DNA of 10,145 nucleotides, from contig JACMMY010000017.1 in the NCBI GenBank assembly GCA_014378805.1, positions 1-10,145 of the forward strand, in the 5' to 3' direction. Below the pieces are notes generated by a model. It worked only from the letters and a program-made list of their open reading frames with translations, had not been told where the DNA came from and made no database searches. The translations under genes were made by a program, and so were the position numbers. The stretch's first letter is position 1. Every line of letters begins with the position of its first letter. This stretch comes from Moraxellaceae bacterium. Its GTDB lineage: Bacteria; Pseudomonadota; Gammaproteobacteria; Pseudomonadales; Moraxellaceae. Below are positions 1-6,871 of this stretch, in pieces.

Positions 1-579
1 GAATATACCCACAGTCAAAATCGTGACGTGGAGCAGAGAAATAACTGCACCAACCGCGAATTTGAATTGGAAGCGAATCGCAACATAAACCATCATTAAG
101 CCCCATGCGAGCGCGATAGCACCCAGTGAGCGTAAGTACAGTTCATTACCGACTTGTGAGCCAACGATGTCTACTTTTTGAACGGTTGCTTTATTCTCAG
201 GCAGTTGGACTGCATTTAAAATATAGGCCGATGAGTCAGTCGTTGTGCTTTGCGCAGGCATGCGTACCAGCAAGTCGCGTTGGGTGCCGAGGTACTGCAC
301 GACTGGTTCGTGGAAGCCTGCTTTCATCAGCGCTTGTTGAACTTCAGTTTGCTTGACGGCATGTGTGTAGTTTACTTCCGCCGAGATCCCGCCAGTAAAG
401 TCGAGACCGAGGTTGAGACCTTTGGTGAAGATTGAGACCACACACACCAGCATCAATATCATTGAAAAAATAGCCAAAGGTGTACGGAATCGCATAAAAC
501 GAATGATAGGCTCATCATGATGATAAGCTTGCTCTGCGTCGACGCCGCTTTGGATCTCGGTTTTCGTATCGTTAGCCAT
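1..579 (-). CDS. secF: Protein translocase subunit SecF (C-terminus missing at window edge)
   Basis: SecF pairs with SecD in the inner membrane and uses proton flow to help complete export through SecYEG. The reading frame is open from an ATG at 577-579 to the left edge, giving the first 193 residues of a protein normally about 310-325 long. A putative first membrane segment spans about residues 34-52. It is followed by the family signature LNLGLDFTGG (about 55-64), a periplasmic domain, the VGSQVGNEL stretch (about 139-147), and two further hydrophobic segments running into the edge. An AAGGA ribosome site sits 8-9 bases before the start. Only 12 bases separate it from the secD stop, so the two are surely cotranscribed. 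One oddity is the segment LLHVTILTVG near the edge, where most SecF proteins have His-Asp; here the residue after His is Val. Family assignment is firm. Confidence 0.97.
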   Translation of the reverse strand, partial: MANDTKTEIQSGVDAEQAYHHDEPIIRFMRFRTPLAIFSMILMLVCVVSIFTKGLNLGLDFTGGISAEVNYTHAVKQTEVQQALMKAGFHEPVVQYLGTQRDLLVRMPAQSTTTDSSAYILNAVQLPENKATVQKVDIVGSQVGNELYLRSLGAIALAWGLMMVYVAIRFQFKFAVGAVISLLHVTILTVGIF

Positions 580-591
580 GATTAATTCCTT

Positions 592-2460
592 TTAAATGCT
601 TAGTTTTTCAACATGGCGATGGCCATAGATGACTTGAACCAAAGCACGAGTGACGGTGATGGCTGTAAATAGCGAACAGAGGAGACCAATCGATAAGGTC
701 ACAGCAAAGCCTTTGATCGGTCCTGTACCTACAGCGAACAAGATGAATGCCACAAGCAAAGTCGTTACGTGCGCATCGATAATTGTTCCAAACGCGCGAT
801 CATAGCCAAGCACAATCGCTGTCACAGGTTTTGCACCATGTCTGATTTCTTCGCGTATACGCTCACAAATCAAGACGTTGGCATCGACCGCGATCCCGAT
901 TGTCAAAACAATACCCGCAATACCTGGCAAGCTTAGTGCTGCACCAAGCGCTGACATAATCGCCAAAATCATTGCTAAGTTCATAAACAGGGCGAAGTTT
1001 GCAATGATTCCGAATAGGCGATAGAACACCAGCATAAACAGCGCAACCAAAGCAAAACCAACTTGCGTTGAGAGCATCCCTTTATCAATGTTTTCTTGAC
1101 CGAGTGATGGACCAACCGTACGTTCTTCAACGAAGTACATTGGCGCTGCAAGCGCACCTGAACGGAGTAACAACGCAAGTTCAGCTGATTCTTGTGGGCT
1201 ACCAATACCTGTGATTTGGAATTGCGAACCCAGCACTGATTGTACTGTTGCACGGTTAATAACGACTTTTTCGGTATACGGTGTACGTGTTTCGATGGTT
1301 TTCTTGGTCACAGGATCAGTGGCGTAGGTGATTTTTTGTTTATTTTCAATAAATAAAACCGCCATTTGCTTGCCAACAGACGTGCGCGTGGCATCGTTCA
1401 TGAGCTTGCCGCCCGCACTGTCTAAGGTTATGTTGACAGATGCTGAACCGTTTTGGTCAAAACCAGATTGTGCGTTTTGGACACGCTCGCCAGTGAGGAT
1501 GCGTTGGCGTTTCAGAAGAATCGGAGGACCGTCTAGTTTTTCAAATGCAAAACTTTCTGTTCCTGCAGGTATTGGGCCGCCAGTGTAGTTTGCAGCTTCA
1601 TCTGCAACCATGCGGAACTCAAGGTTAGCAGTACGACCTAACACACGTTTGGCTTCCGCAGTGTCTTGTACACCCGGTAAATCAACCACGATGCGGTTGC
1701 TACCTTGGGTTTGTACAATCGCTTCCGCCACACCGAGTTCATTGATCCGGTTACGCAGCGTCGTTAAGTTTTGACCCACGGCGTATTGATTAATTTCTTG
1801 TACTTTGGCTTCGGTATAAGTGAGTGCATCTACAAAACCATCACCCACAGCGAGTTGCTGAAGCGCGAAATCAGGGAACTTACGGCGTAGGTTGTTTGTT
1901 GCAGCATCACGATCAGCAGTCGTATCAAACACCACATTAATACCAGTGGCGGTTTGTTGTACGGTGCGGAAGGTTAAGTTTTCTGTACGTAATTCACGAC
2001 GAATATCAGTTGCAGCAGTATCGAGACGTTGCTCAATTGCTTTAGACATATCCACTTCAAGCAAGAAGTGCACACCACCACGTAAGTCTAAACCCAATTT
2101 CATCGGTGCAGCGCCGATCGCTCTCAGCCAATTAGGCGTGGTTTGTGCCAGATTGAGCGCAACAACGAAGTTATCACCCAGCGCGCGACGCACAACGTCT
2201 TGAGCTTTTAATTGTTCATCGCTGGTTCTGACTCGAATCAGTGCAGTTTTGCCATCGAAACTATCGCCATGCGAGTTGACATTGGCTGCTTTGAGTGCAG
2301 CTTCAGCCTGACCCAGAACGGTTGCGTCGATGGTCGAGCCTGCCTTGGCACCGGTAATTTGAATAGCGGGTTCATCGGGATAAAGGTTTGGCAGTGCATA
2401 TAATGTACTAATGACCAAAACCAGTAGAATTACCACATATTTCCATGCTGGATAACGCAT
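592..2460 (-). CDS. secD: Protein translocase subunit SecD
   Basis: SecD is the larger half of the SecDF proton-driven accessory translocase, acting on the periplasmic side of SecYEG. The product has 622 residues, close to the 615 of E. coli SecD. An N-terminal membrane anchor lies at about residues 7-24. The periplasmic P1 region carries the MKLGLDLRGG signature (about 120-129), and ERTVGPSLGQENI (about 446-458) precedes the membrane domain. Five hydrophobic segments follow between about 463 and 610. The segment GIAVDANVLICERIREE (about 522-538) holds Asp525, which aligns with the essential intramembrane Asp of E. coli SecD (D519, from memory). An AAGAAGAG purine-rich ribosome site lies just upstream of the ATG. 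It is the middle gene of yajC-secD-secF, separated from yajC by 192 bases containing hairpins. Confidence 0.98.
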   Translation of the reverse strand: MRYPAWKYVVILLVLVISTLYALPNLYPDEPAIQITGAKAGSTIDATVLGQAEAALKAANVNSHGDSFDGKTALIRVRTSDEQLKAQDVVRRALGDNFVVALNLAQTTPNWLRAIGAAPMKLGLDLRGGVHFLLEVDMSKAIEQRLDTAATDIRRELRTENLTFRTVQQTATGINVVFDTTADRDAATNNLRRKFPDFALQQLAVGDGFVDALTYTEAKVQEINQYAVGQNLTTLRNRINELGVAEAIVQTQGSNRIVVDLPGVQDTAEAKRVLGRTANLEFRMVADEAANYTGGPIPAGTESFAFEKLDGPPILLKRQRILTGERVQNAQSGFDQNGSASVNITLDSAGGKLMNDATRTSVGKQMAVLFIENKQKITYATDPVTKKTIETRTPYTEKVVINRATVQSVLGSQFQITGIGSPQESAELALLLRSGALAAPMYFVEERTVGPSLGQENIDKGMLSTQVGFALVALFMLVFYRLFGIIANFALFMNLAMILAIMSALGAALSLPGIAGIVLTIGIAVDANVLICERIREEIRHGAKPVTAIVLGYDRAFGTIIDAHVTTLLVAFILFAVGTGPIKGFAVTLSIGLLCSLFTAITVTRALVQVIYGHRHVEKLSI

Positions 2461-2504
2461 CTGTGCTCTTCTTGAAAATTAGTTTCTTGTAAACTTGATT
2501 CTAT

Positions 2505-2529
2505 AAAAAATGATTGTATTCAAATCATT
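2505..2529 (-). terminator. Weak terminator-like hairpin before secD
   Basis: On the minus strand AATGATT (2523-2529) and AATCATT (2509-2515) form a 7-bp, AT-rich stem with a 7-base loop, directly followed by TTTT (2505-2508). The stem is weak, so at most partial termination is expected, about 45 bases before the secD start. Confidence 0.3.
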
Positions 2530-2551
2530 CAGATAATCATCAATGATGAAA

Positions 2552-2591
2552 CTGATGGATTGAGTAACAATCCAGTTGCTCAATCCATCAG
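2552..2591 (-). other. Strong stem-loop between yajC and secD
   Basis: CTGATGGATTGAG (2552-2564) and CTCAATCCATCAG (2579-2591) form a perfect 13-bp stem around a 14-base loop, and AAC/GTT inside the loop could lengthen it. On the operon transcript it is followed by TTTCATC, not a real U-run, so it is not a classical terminator. It may act as an attenuator, an RNA-stability element or a processing site within the operon. Confidence 0.6.
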
Positions 2592-2652
2592 GGCTTACCA
2601 CCTAGGCGCTACGCTCGAGGTCATATTAAAGAGTGATGCATGTCGCTGAATC

Positions 2653-2982
2653 TTAAAGACTTGCGATTGTGCCTTCTGGCAGAACAGCAACGATTGAAGA
2701 TTTTTGTACTTTGACATCAACGCCGGTACCAATTGTAATGACCGCGTATTCGCCTTCAGTTTTCTTAATTCGACCCATCAGACCACCAGCAAACACAACT
2801 TCACTGCCGACACTCACACTGTCAATCATGGTGCGATGTTCTTTGGTACGTTTAGACTGTGGACGCCAGATCAAAAAATAAAATACAGCAACAAAACCAA
2901 CCATCATTAAAATAGACGGTAGTGGCGATGGATTAGCCGCAGCGGCAGGCGCAGCGTAAGCAGAAGCGATAAACAAACTCAT
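2653..2982 (-). CDS. yajC: Sec translocon accessory protein YajC
   Basis: YajC is a small inner-membrane protein that copurifies with SecDF and the holotranslocon; its exact role is not settled. The 109-residue product matches the usual length (about 110). A short Ala-rich N-terminus precedes a single membrane segment (about residues 23-40), then the hallmark FYFLIWRPQSKRTKEH. A small cytoplasmic beta-rich domain follows, with GSEVVFAGGLMGRI and ITIGTGVDVKVQKSSIVAVLPEGTI. The ATG is preceded by AGGAA eight bases upstream. It is the first gene of the Sec operon here. In many proteobacteria tgt lies directly upstream, but here the upstream neighbour is cydAB behind a terminator, so yajC appears to have its own promoter. 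Confidence 0.97.
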   Translation of the reverse strand: MSLFIASAYAAPAAAANPSPLPSILMMVGFVAVFYFLIWRPQSKRTKEHRTMIDSVSVGSEVVFAGGLMGRIKKTEGEYAVITIGTGVDVKVQKSSIVAVLPEGTIASL

Positions 2983-3022
2983 GGTACAAGTTCCTCATTA
3001 AACAAAATTTTTTATCTACTGT

Positions 3023-3028
3023 ATTATA
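3023..3028 (-). promoter_or_regulatory. Candidate -10 of the yajC-secDF promoter
   Basis: The minus strand reads TATAAT, a perfect -10 hexamer, about 40 bases before the yajC ATG. At the usual 16-18 base spacing there is no good -35 (the 17-base position reads TCAGAT), so an activator or a weak promoter is possible. The cydAB terminator upstream makes a promoter in this gap necessary. Confidence 0.5.
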
Positions 3029-3251
3029 GCTAGTTCATGATATTCATCTGACCATACGCAAAACCAGTAAATCAAAGCGTCAGACGATTGTTGAATTCAC
3101 TAAACAGGGTTGCAATGTACCTTTTTATCCATGACGAATCAAACAACTGATGACTTGGGCGTGTATCATTTAGTTAATTTTGCTAAATGATTGACCCGAG
3201 AAAAGTTAATCATGCGATCAATTAAATCCGAACGTGATGCATACCATGATG

Positions 3252-3296
3252 TTAAAACGTCCCGAGAGGCTCATTGAACCAATCGGGACGTTTTAA
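3252..3296 (-). terminator. Rho-independent terminator after cydAB, symmetrical
   Basis: A perfect 14-bp inverted repeat, TTAAAACGTCCCGA (3252-3265) and TCGGGACGTTTTAA (3283-3296), encloses a 17-base loop. For the leftward cydAB transcript the GC-rich core is followed by TTTT, as in intrinsic terminators. The arms have A and T runs on both sides, so it could work in either direction. It separates cydAB from the yajC promoter. Confidence 0.82.
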
Positions 3297-3387
3297 TGAT
3301 GAGGCTTATTTCGGTATTTTCAATGTGCGATTTAACCTGAATTTGGAGGTTCAATCAATCATTAAAGATTCGCTCAGAAATGTTCTA

Positions 3388-4383
3388 TTACCCATAAGTG
3401 AGATCGCGCACTTTGCCGCGAAATACCCAGAACGCAAATGCGGTATAGCACAGAATCGCAGGTATCGTAATCGCAGCACCGATGAGTAATACATTTAATG
3501 CTTCGGTCGAGCTTGCTGCTTGCCAGACGGTCATTTGCCCAATAATCGCATAAGGATACAAGCTATACGCTAAACCCAGTGCGCCCATGATTAATGCGCC
3601 AATCAACAGACAGAAAGGCAACCAGCACAGATGTCCGCGCACACGCGTTGAGCCGAGAAACCAACGTAAGGCAATCAGTGATGCCGCGGTTGCAAGAGGA
3701 ATGGGAAGCAAACCAATGAATTGCGGCAATGCGAACCAACGATCACGCACGACAGGACTGACCCACGGCGTTGAGAGTGAAATTAAGATCATGCCAAAGA
3801 CTACGGGCCACCATGCGATTTTTGCCCATTGCACCGCTTTGATCTGTAGTTCACCTTCGGTTTTGATCAATAACCAACACGCACCAAGCAATGTATAAGT
3901 CGATGTCACCGCGAGAGCAATGGCGAAGGCAAATAGCGTGTATTGCGTGCCTTCAGCAAAGCCCGTGACATAACGCCCCAACATCCAGCCTTGAGTCAAT
4001 GACGCTAGCGTCGAACCAAAAATGAAAAGATAGTTCCACATCAATTGATGCTGCGCGCGCGCTTTTACCCGAAAATCAAAGGCGACGCCGCGTAAGATCA
4101 ACGCGATGAGCATAAACGCAACCGGCAAGTACAGATTACCCAAAATAATACTATTGGCTTTTGGAAAAGCCACCAGCAGTAAGCCAATTCCAAGTACCAA
4201 CCACGTTTCATTGGCATCCCAAAAGGGTCCTATCGAGGCAACCATCGTGTTGCGTTCTTCTGTGTTGGCACGACTCATTAAGATGCCAACCCCTAAATCG
4301 AAGCCATCTAGCACAACATACACAAATAAAGCAAAGCCGAGTAAGCCCATAAAAATGAGTGGAACAATTTGATCCCAACTCAT
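3388..4383 (-). CDS. cydB: Cytochrome bd-type quinol oxidase subunit II (CioB-like CydB)
   Basis: Subunit II of the bd-type terminal oxidase, which passes electrons from quinol to oxygen in the cytoplasmic membrane. The product has 331 residues, shorter than E. coli CydB (379) and near the 335 of Pseudomonas CioB (lengths from memory). Conserved stretches include LDGFDLGVGIL (about 25-35), GPFWDANETWLVLG (about 52-65) and LRGVAFDFR (about 97-105), with about eight hydrophobic segments. The ATG overlaps the cydA stop by four bases (ATGA), so the pair is translationally coupled. No CydX-like small ORF was found between its stop and the terminator at 3252-3296. It is annotated cydB in most pipelines; cioB is an equally fair name given the short-Q-loop partner. 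Confidence 0.95.
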   Translation of the reverse strand: MSWDQIVPLIFMGLLGFALFVYVVLDGFDLGVGILMSRANTEERNTMVASIGPFWDANETWLVLGIGLLLVAFPKANSIILGNLYLPVAFMLIALILRGVAFDFRVKARAQHQLMWNYLFIFGSTLASLTQGWMLGRYVTGFAEGTQYTLFAFAIALAVTSTYTLLGACWLLIKTEGELQIKAVQWAKIAWWPVVFGMILISLSTPWVSPVVRDRWFALPQFIGLLPIPLATAASLIALRWFLGSTRVRGHLCWLPFCLLIGALIMGALGLAYSLYPYAIIGQMTVWQAASSTEALNVLLIGAAITIPAILCYTAFAFWVFRGKVRDLTYG

Positions 4384-5801
4384 TTTTGTTCTCCTTGTTC
4401 TGTTGGTGATTGGTTTTTTTGCGCCGATACATCTAATCCTTCAGTTGCAACAATTGCAACCGCCTCACCTGAAGTCGGCAATAGTTCTGCTTCAGTTTTT
4501 GCAGGGTGTTCCGCCATATATTTCAGCACGCTGACATAAGAAATAATCAGCCCAATATAAACCACGGCGTAAAGCGTGAGCGTAAAGGCAATATTGGCAG
4601 GAGGCGTATGTGTCACGATTTCACTGATTTTGATCAAACCATGCACAATCCAAGGCTGACGGCCGACTTCGGTGACATACCAACCTGCCAACGTCGCCAA
4701 CCAACCCGCGAAAGTCATCGAGGCTAATATCCACAATAAATAAGGGGGCAGTGCGCGGACATTATCTTTGATTTTTCGAATGTGATAGACGCCAACCCAA
4801 CTGACCAGTAGCATCAGCATGCCTACACCGACCATGATACGAAAGCCAAAAAATAACGGCGCAACAGGCGGATGATCAGGAAACTCATTGAGACCTTGGA
4901 GTTCACCATTGAGTTCATGCTTGAGAATGAGTGATGCGCCATATGGAATTTCAATTGCGTAGTCATTGTGCTTGGTTTCTGCGTTCGGAATGGCAAAACC
5001 AACCAAAGGCGCACCTTTTTCGGTATGCCAAATGGCTTCCATCGCCGCAATTTTTTCAGGTTGATGATGTAAGGTATTTAAACCATGCATGTCACCAACG
5101 AAGATTTGCAGTGGAATTAAAACCGCTGCTAACACCAAACCTGTTTTGAGAACTTTTGGTGTGGCTTCATCATCGGTTTTTTTGATGATTTGCCAAGCCG
5201 CCAGACCGCAGAGTAAGAATGCTACGGTTAGAAATGACGCTGTGACCATATGCACGAAACGGTACGGAAATGAAGGATTAAAAATCACTTCTAACCAACT
5301 GACGACGTGATAAATGCCTTGTGCATCGATTGAGTAGCCTTGCGGTGTTTGCATCCAAGAGTTTAGAGCTAGAATCCAAAATGCGGATAATGTCGTCCCA
5401 AACGCAACCATAAAAGTCGCAAACAAATGCACTCGCTCACTGACACGGTTATGCCCAAACAGCATGACGCCAAGGAAGGTCGCTTCCAAGAAGAACGCAG
5501 TCAGCACTTCATACCCCAGAAGAGGACCTGCGATATTGCCGACGCGCTCCATGTAGCCTGGCCAATTGGTCCCGAACTGAAAGCTCATAGTAATGCCACT
5601 AACGACACCTAGCGCGAAGGTTAGTGCAAAGACTTTAGTCCAAAAACGATAAGCTGTGAGCCATGATTGATCACGAGTTTTAATCCAGCGATGGCGGAAG
5701 AACAGGAGTACCCAGCATAGGGCAATTGAAATGGTAGGAAATAGAATATGAAAACTCATATTCAGGGCAAATTGAATCCGACTCAGGATTAAAGCATCCA
5801 T
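4380..5801 (-). CDS. cydA: Cytochrome bd-type quinol oxidase subunit I (CioA-like CydA, short Q-loop)
   Basis: Catalytic subunit of the bd oxidase, carrying the quinol site and three haems. I start it at the ATG at 5799-5801 (473 residues, MDALILSRIQFALN...), because AGAGGA lies 7 bases upstream and family members begin just there; a longer in-frame version would need a TTG at 5852 with no support. Family ligands are visible: His18 and Met323 (FRIMVGVG) and His184, matching E. coli His19, Met393 and His186. Glu98 and Glu106 match Glu99 and Glu107, the quinol-site Lys250/Glu255 lies in EKIAAMEAIW, and GRQPW is at 380-384. Only about 68 residues separate Glu255 from Met323, against about 136 in E. 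coli, so this is the short-Q-loop (CIO) class. A hydrophilic tail of about 40 residues follows the last helix. Such enzymes are often relatively tolerant of cyanide and NO; tolerance here is inferred. Confidence 0.95.
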   Translation of the reverse strand: MDALILSRIQFALNMSFHILFPTISIALCWVLLFFRHRWIKTRDQSWLTAYRFWTKVFALTFALGVVSGITMSFQFGTNWPGYMERVGNIAGPLLGYEVLTAFFLEATFLGVMLFGHNRVSERVHLFATFMVAFGTTLSAFWILALNSWMQTPQGYSIDAQGIYHVVSWLEVIFNPSFPYRFVHMVTASFLTVAFLLCGLAAWQIIKKTDDEATPKVLKTGLVLAAVLIPLQIFVGDMHGLNTLHHQPEKIAAMEAIWHTEKGAPLVGFAIPNAETKHNDYAIEIPYGASLILKHELNGELQGLNEFPDHPPVAPLFFGFRIMVGVGMLMLLVSWVGVYHIRKIKDNVRALPPYLLWILASMTFAGWLATLAGWYVTEVGRQPWIVHGLIKISEIVTHTPPANIAFTLTLYAVVYIGLIISYVSVLKYMAEHPAKTEAELLPTSGEAVAIVATEGLDVSAQKNQSPTEQGEQK

Positions 5802-6195
5802 TACAACGTCCTCTACAAGGCTAAGAATCTTTGTGAACTTCTTTTTCAGCAATCATTTAGAGGGTTTTATGATTTTAATAGGTCTAAAAATGGCTGCTAG
5901 GAATTGCGATTTGTACGCAATAGCTGACAATGTATAGTGGTTTAATGCTTACACTGATCATACGCCTAAATCATTGAAGGGTGAACGTAATTAGCGTAAA
6001 AAATGTTCAATATGAGGAGGGACGGTATTGATTGTTTAAACAAGTCTTATGAGTAATAATGATAATGAAACCCTTGCTAGATTTTTTAACTTTTCTTTTT
6101 AGTCAGCCTGAGTTGGCTGAGTATGTCAAAGACCTGCTTGCAAAAAGGACTCCGTCAATAGCCTTAAGGAATGGCGCGATTAAGCAATCATTTTT
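5802..6195. other. Intergenic region upstream of cydA
   Basis: This 394-base gap must hold the cydAB promoter, but no pair of good -35 and -10 hexamers stands out on the minus strand. No clean FNR/ANR box (TTGAT-N4-ATCAA) or NsrR-like site was found. It has a 6-bp inverted repeat ATTGCG (5903-5908)/CGCAAT (5916-5921), a 12-bp palindrome TTGTTTAAACAA (6032-6043), and a 6-bp stem TCAGCC/GGCTGA (6103-6120). The doubtful ORF at 6065-6199 lies on the plus strand. Confidence 0.5.
5903..5921 (-). repeat. Inverted repeat in the cydA upstream region
   Basis: ATTGCG and CGCAAT arms flank a 7-base spacer about 100 bases before the cydA start. It could be a regulator site or a leader hairpin; no regulator family was recognised. 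Confidence 0.3.
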
Positions 6196-6199
6196 TTAA
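6065..6199 (+). CDS. Possible small ORF, 44 codons, unknown function
   Basis: An open frame from an ATG at 6065 to TAA at 6197-6199 would encode MKPLLDFLTFLFSQPELAEY and 24 more residues. The N-terminal half could form an amphipathic or membrane-associated helix. I do not recognise it. There is no convincing ribosome site directly before the ATG; the GAGGAGGG at about 6015-6022 is some 40 bases too far. Its stop overlaps the stop of the convergent lipoprotein gene. It could be a real small protein, a decayed gene remnant or chance. It is the only notable open frame in the 394-base gap upstream of cydA. Confidence 0.22.
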   Translation: MKPLLDFLTFLFSQPELAEYVKDLLAKRTPSIALRNGAIKQSFF

Positions 6200-6786
6200 A
6201 GCGCGCCCAGCATAATACGGGCTTGCTGTAATTCAATCACGGCATTATCCAACTCACGCAGCAACTGACGTTGTTGACGTTTGATTTCCCATGCTCGTTT
6301 TTCGGTCGTTTGTTTTTGCTGAAGTTCGCTACTCAAACTGTTTTGTTCGTTGGTAATTTGGTCAATATGTTGTTTTGCTGAGTAAACGCGCATACCTGCT
6401 TGAGCAAAAGGGCGAAGACCATTTTGAATTTCAAGTGGACAGACATTGACTTGATCACGACCTACGAGCGCATCATCTAAAATCCGATTCGGCTGACAAT
6501 AATTGCGTACACCTTGCATATATCCTGTGCGATAAGCGTTGACACTATTCGGAACTATCGCAACATTCTGCTCACGACAGCTATCGACGCGTTTGCCAAT
6601 CATATCGGGTTGGCCCGCATTGCCATCTTGCTGACCAATTTTAAACCAGTCTGCTGTTTGGCATTCACCAATACTCATGACTTGACAACCCGAGAGTGTT
6701 AAACAAGAGAGTGCGGCACAGAGGAAGATTTTTGGGGCAGTGTGATTTTTTGTGATTTTCATTGTGAATGTTTTTGCTCTTATCAT
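6196..6786 (-). CDS. DUF2799-type putative lipoprotein with C-terminal coiled coil
   Basis: The 196-residue product starts with a basic stretch and a hydrophobic segment (about 17-32), ending in the lipobox LSGC with Cys34 as the probable lipidated residue; it should therefore be membrane-anchored and exported. The following part (about 35-120), with ECQTADWFKIGQQDG, DSCREQNV, AYRTGYMQGVRNYCQP and VCPL, resembles DUF2799 proteins, whose function is unknown. Cys42, Cys70, Cys97 and Cys116 could form periplasmic disulphides. Residues about 135-190 are rich in Q, E, K and R with heptad-like spacing and probably form a coiled coil. I chose the ATG at 6784-6786 because AAGGA lies 8 bases upstream; the ATG eight codons later lacks such a site. 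It follows nsrR by 85 bases on the same strand but may have its own promoter. A link to NO stress is not shown. Confidence 0.8.
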   Translation of the reverse strand: MIRAKTFTMKITKNHTAPKIFLCAALSCLTLSGCQVMSIGECQTADWFKIGQQDGNAGQPDMIGKRVDSCREQNVAIVPNSVNAYRTGYMQGVRNYCQPNRILDDALVGRDQVNVCPLEIQNGLRPFAQAGMRVYSAKQHIDQITNEQNSLSSELQQKQTTEKRAWEIKRQQRQLLRELDNAVIELQQARIMLGAL

Positions 6787-6843
6787 GATTGCCGTCCTTG
6801 TTTAAATATTCTGTTATCGATATTGGGCATGTGCTTATGCATA

Positions 6844-6855
6844 CAGATTAATCTG
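6844..6855. promoter_or_regulatory. Palindrome upstream of the lipoprotein gene
   Basis: CAGATTAATCTG is a perfect 12-bp palindrome; with flanks (6841-6858) it extends to 18 bp with one mismatched pair. It lies between nsrR and the lipoprotein gene. A minus-strand TATAAA (-10-like) lies directly before it at about 6859-6864. It may be an operator for a lipoprotein promoter or a small transcript hairpin. It does not fit the NsrR consensus. Confidence 0.35.
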
Positions 6856-6871
6856 CATTTTATACACGTGG

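Larger units (their letters stand above)
2983..3387. other. Intergenic region between cydB and yajC
   Basis: This 405-base gap holds the cydAB terminator (3252-3296) and the candidate yajC -10 (3023-3028). It also has a 9-bp inverted repeat ATCATTTAG (3165-3173)/CTAAATGAT (3183-3191) with a 9-base AT-rich loop, which could be a regulator site or a small hairpin. A minor hairpin with AACCT/AGGTT arms lies at 3334-3351, just after cydB. I see no credible small gene or RNA here. Confidence 0.6.

Noticed and set aside
1328..1588. Long open frames antisense to secD, cydA and other genes
   Set aside because: They lie opposite well-conserved proteins, have no family features or ribosome sites, and are explained by codon bias of the real genes.
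3165..3191. ATCATTTAG/CTAAATGAT inverted repeat as a terminator
   Set aside because: The stem is AT-rich with no flanking U-run on either strand, and the cydAB terminator nearby already fills that role.
5802..5852. Longer CydA from a TTG at 5852
   Set aside because: The extra 17 residues are hydrophilic and unlike the family N-terminus, while the ATG at 5801 has a good ribosome site.
6052..6070. Fur-box-like AATAATGATAATGA
   Set aside because: Two adjacent hexamers fit the GATAAT pattern, but the third (ATTATC) is absent. It also lies over 250 bases from the cydA start and on the wrong side of the lipoprotein stop to control that gene.
6103..6120. TCAGCC/GGCTGA stem as a terminator for the lipoprotein gene
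   Set aside because: The T-rich side lies before the hairpin on the plus strand, so on the minus strand the hairpin is followed by A residues, not a U-run.
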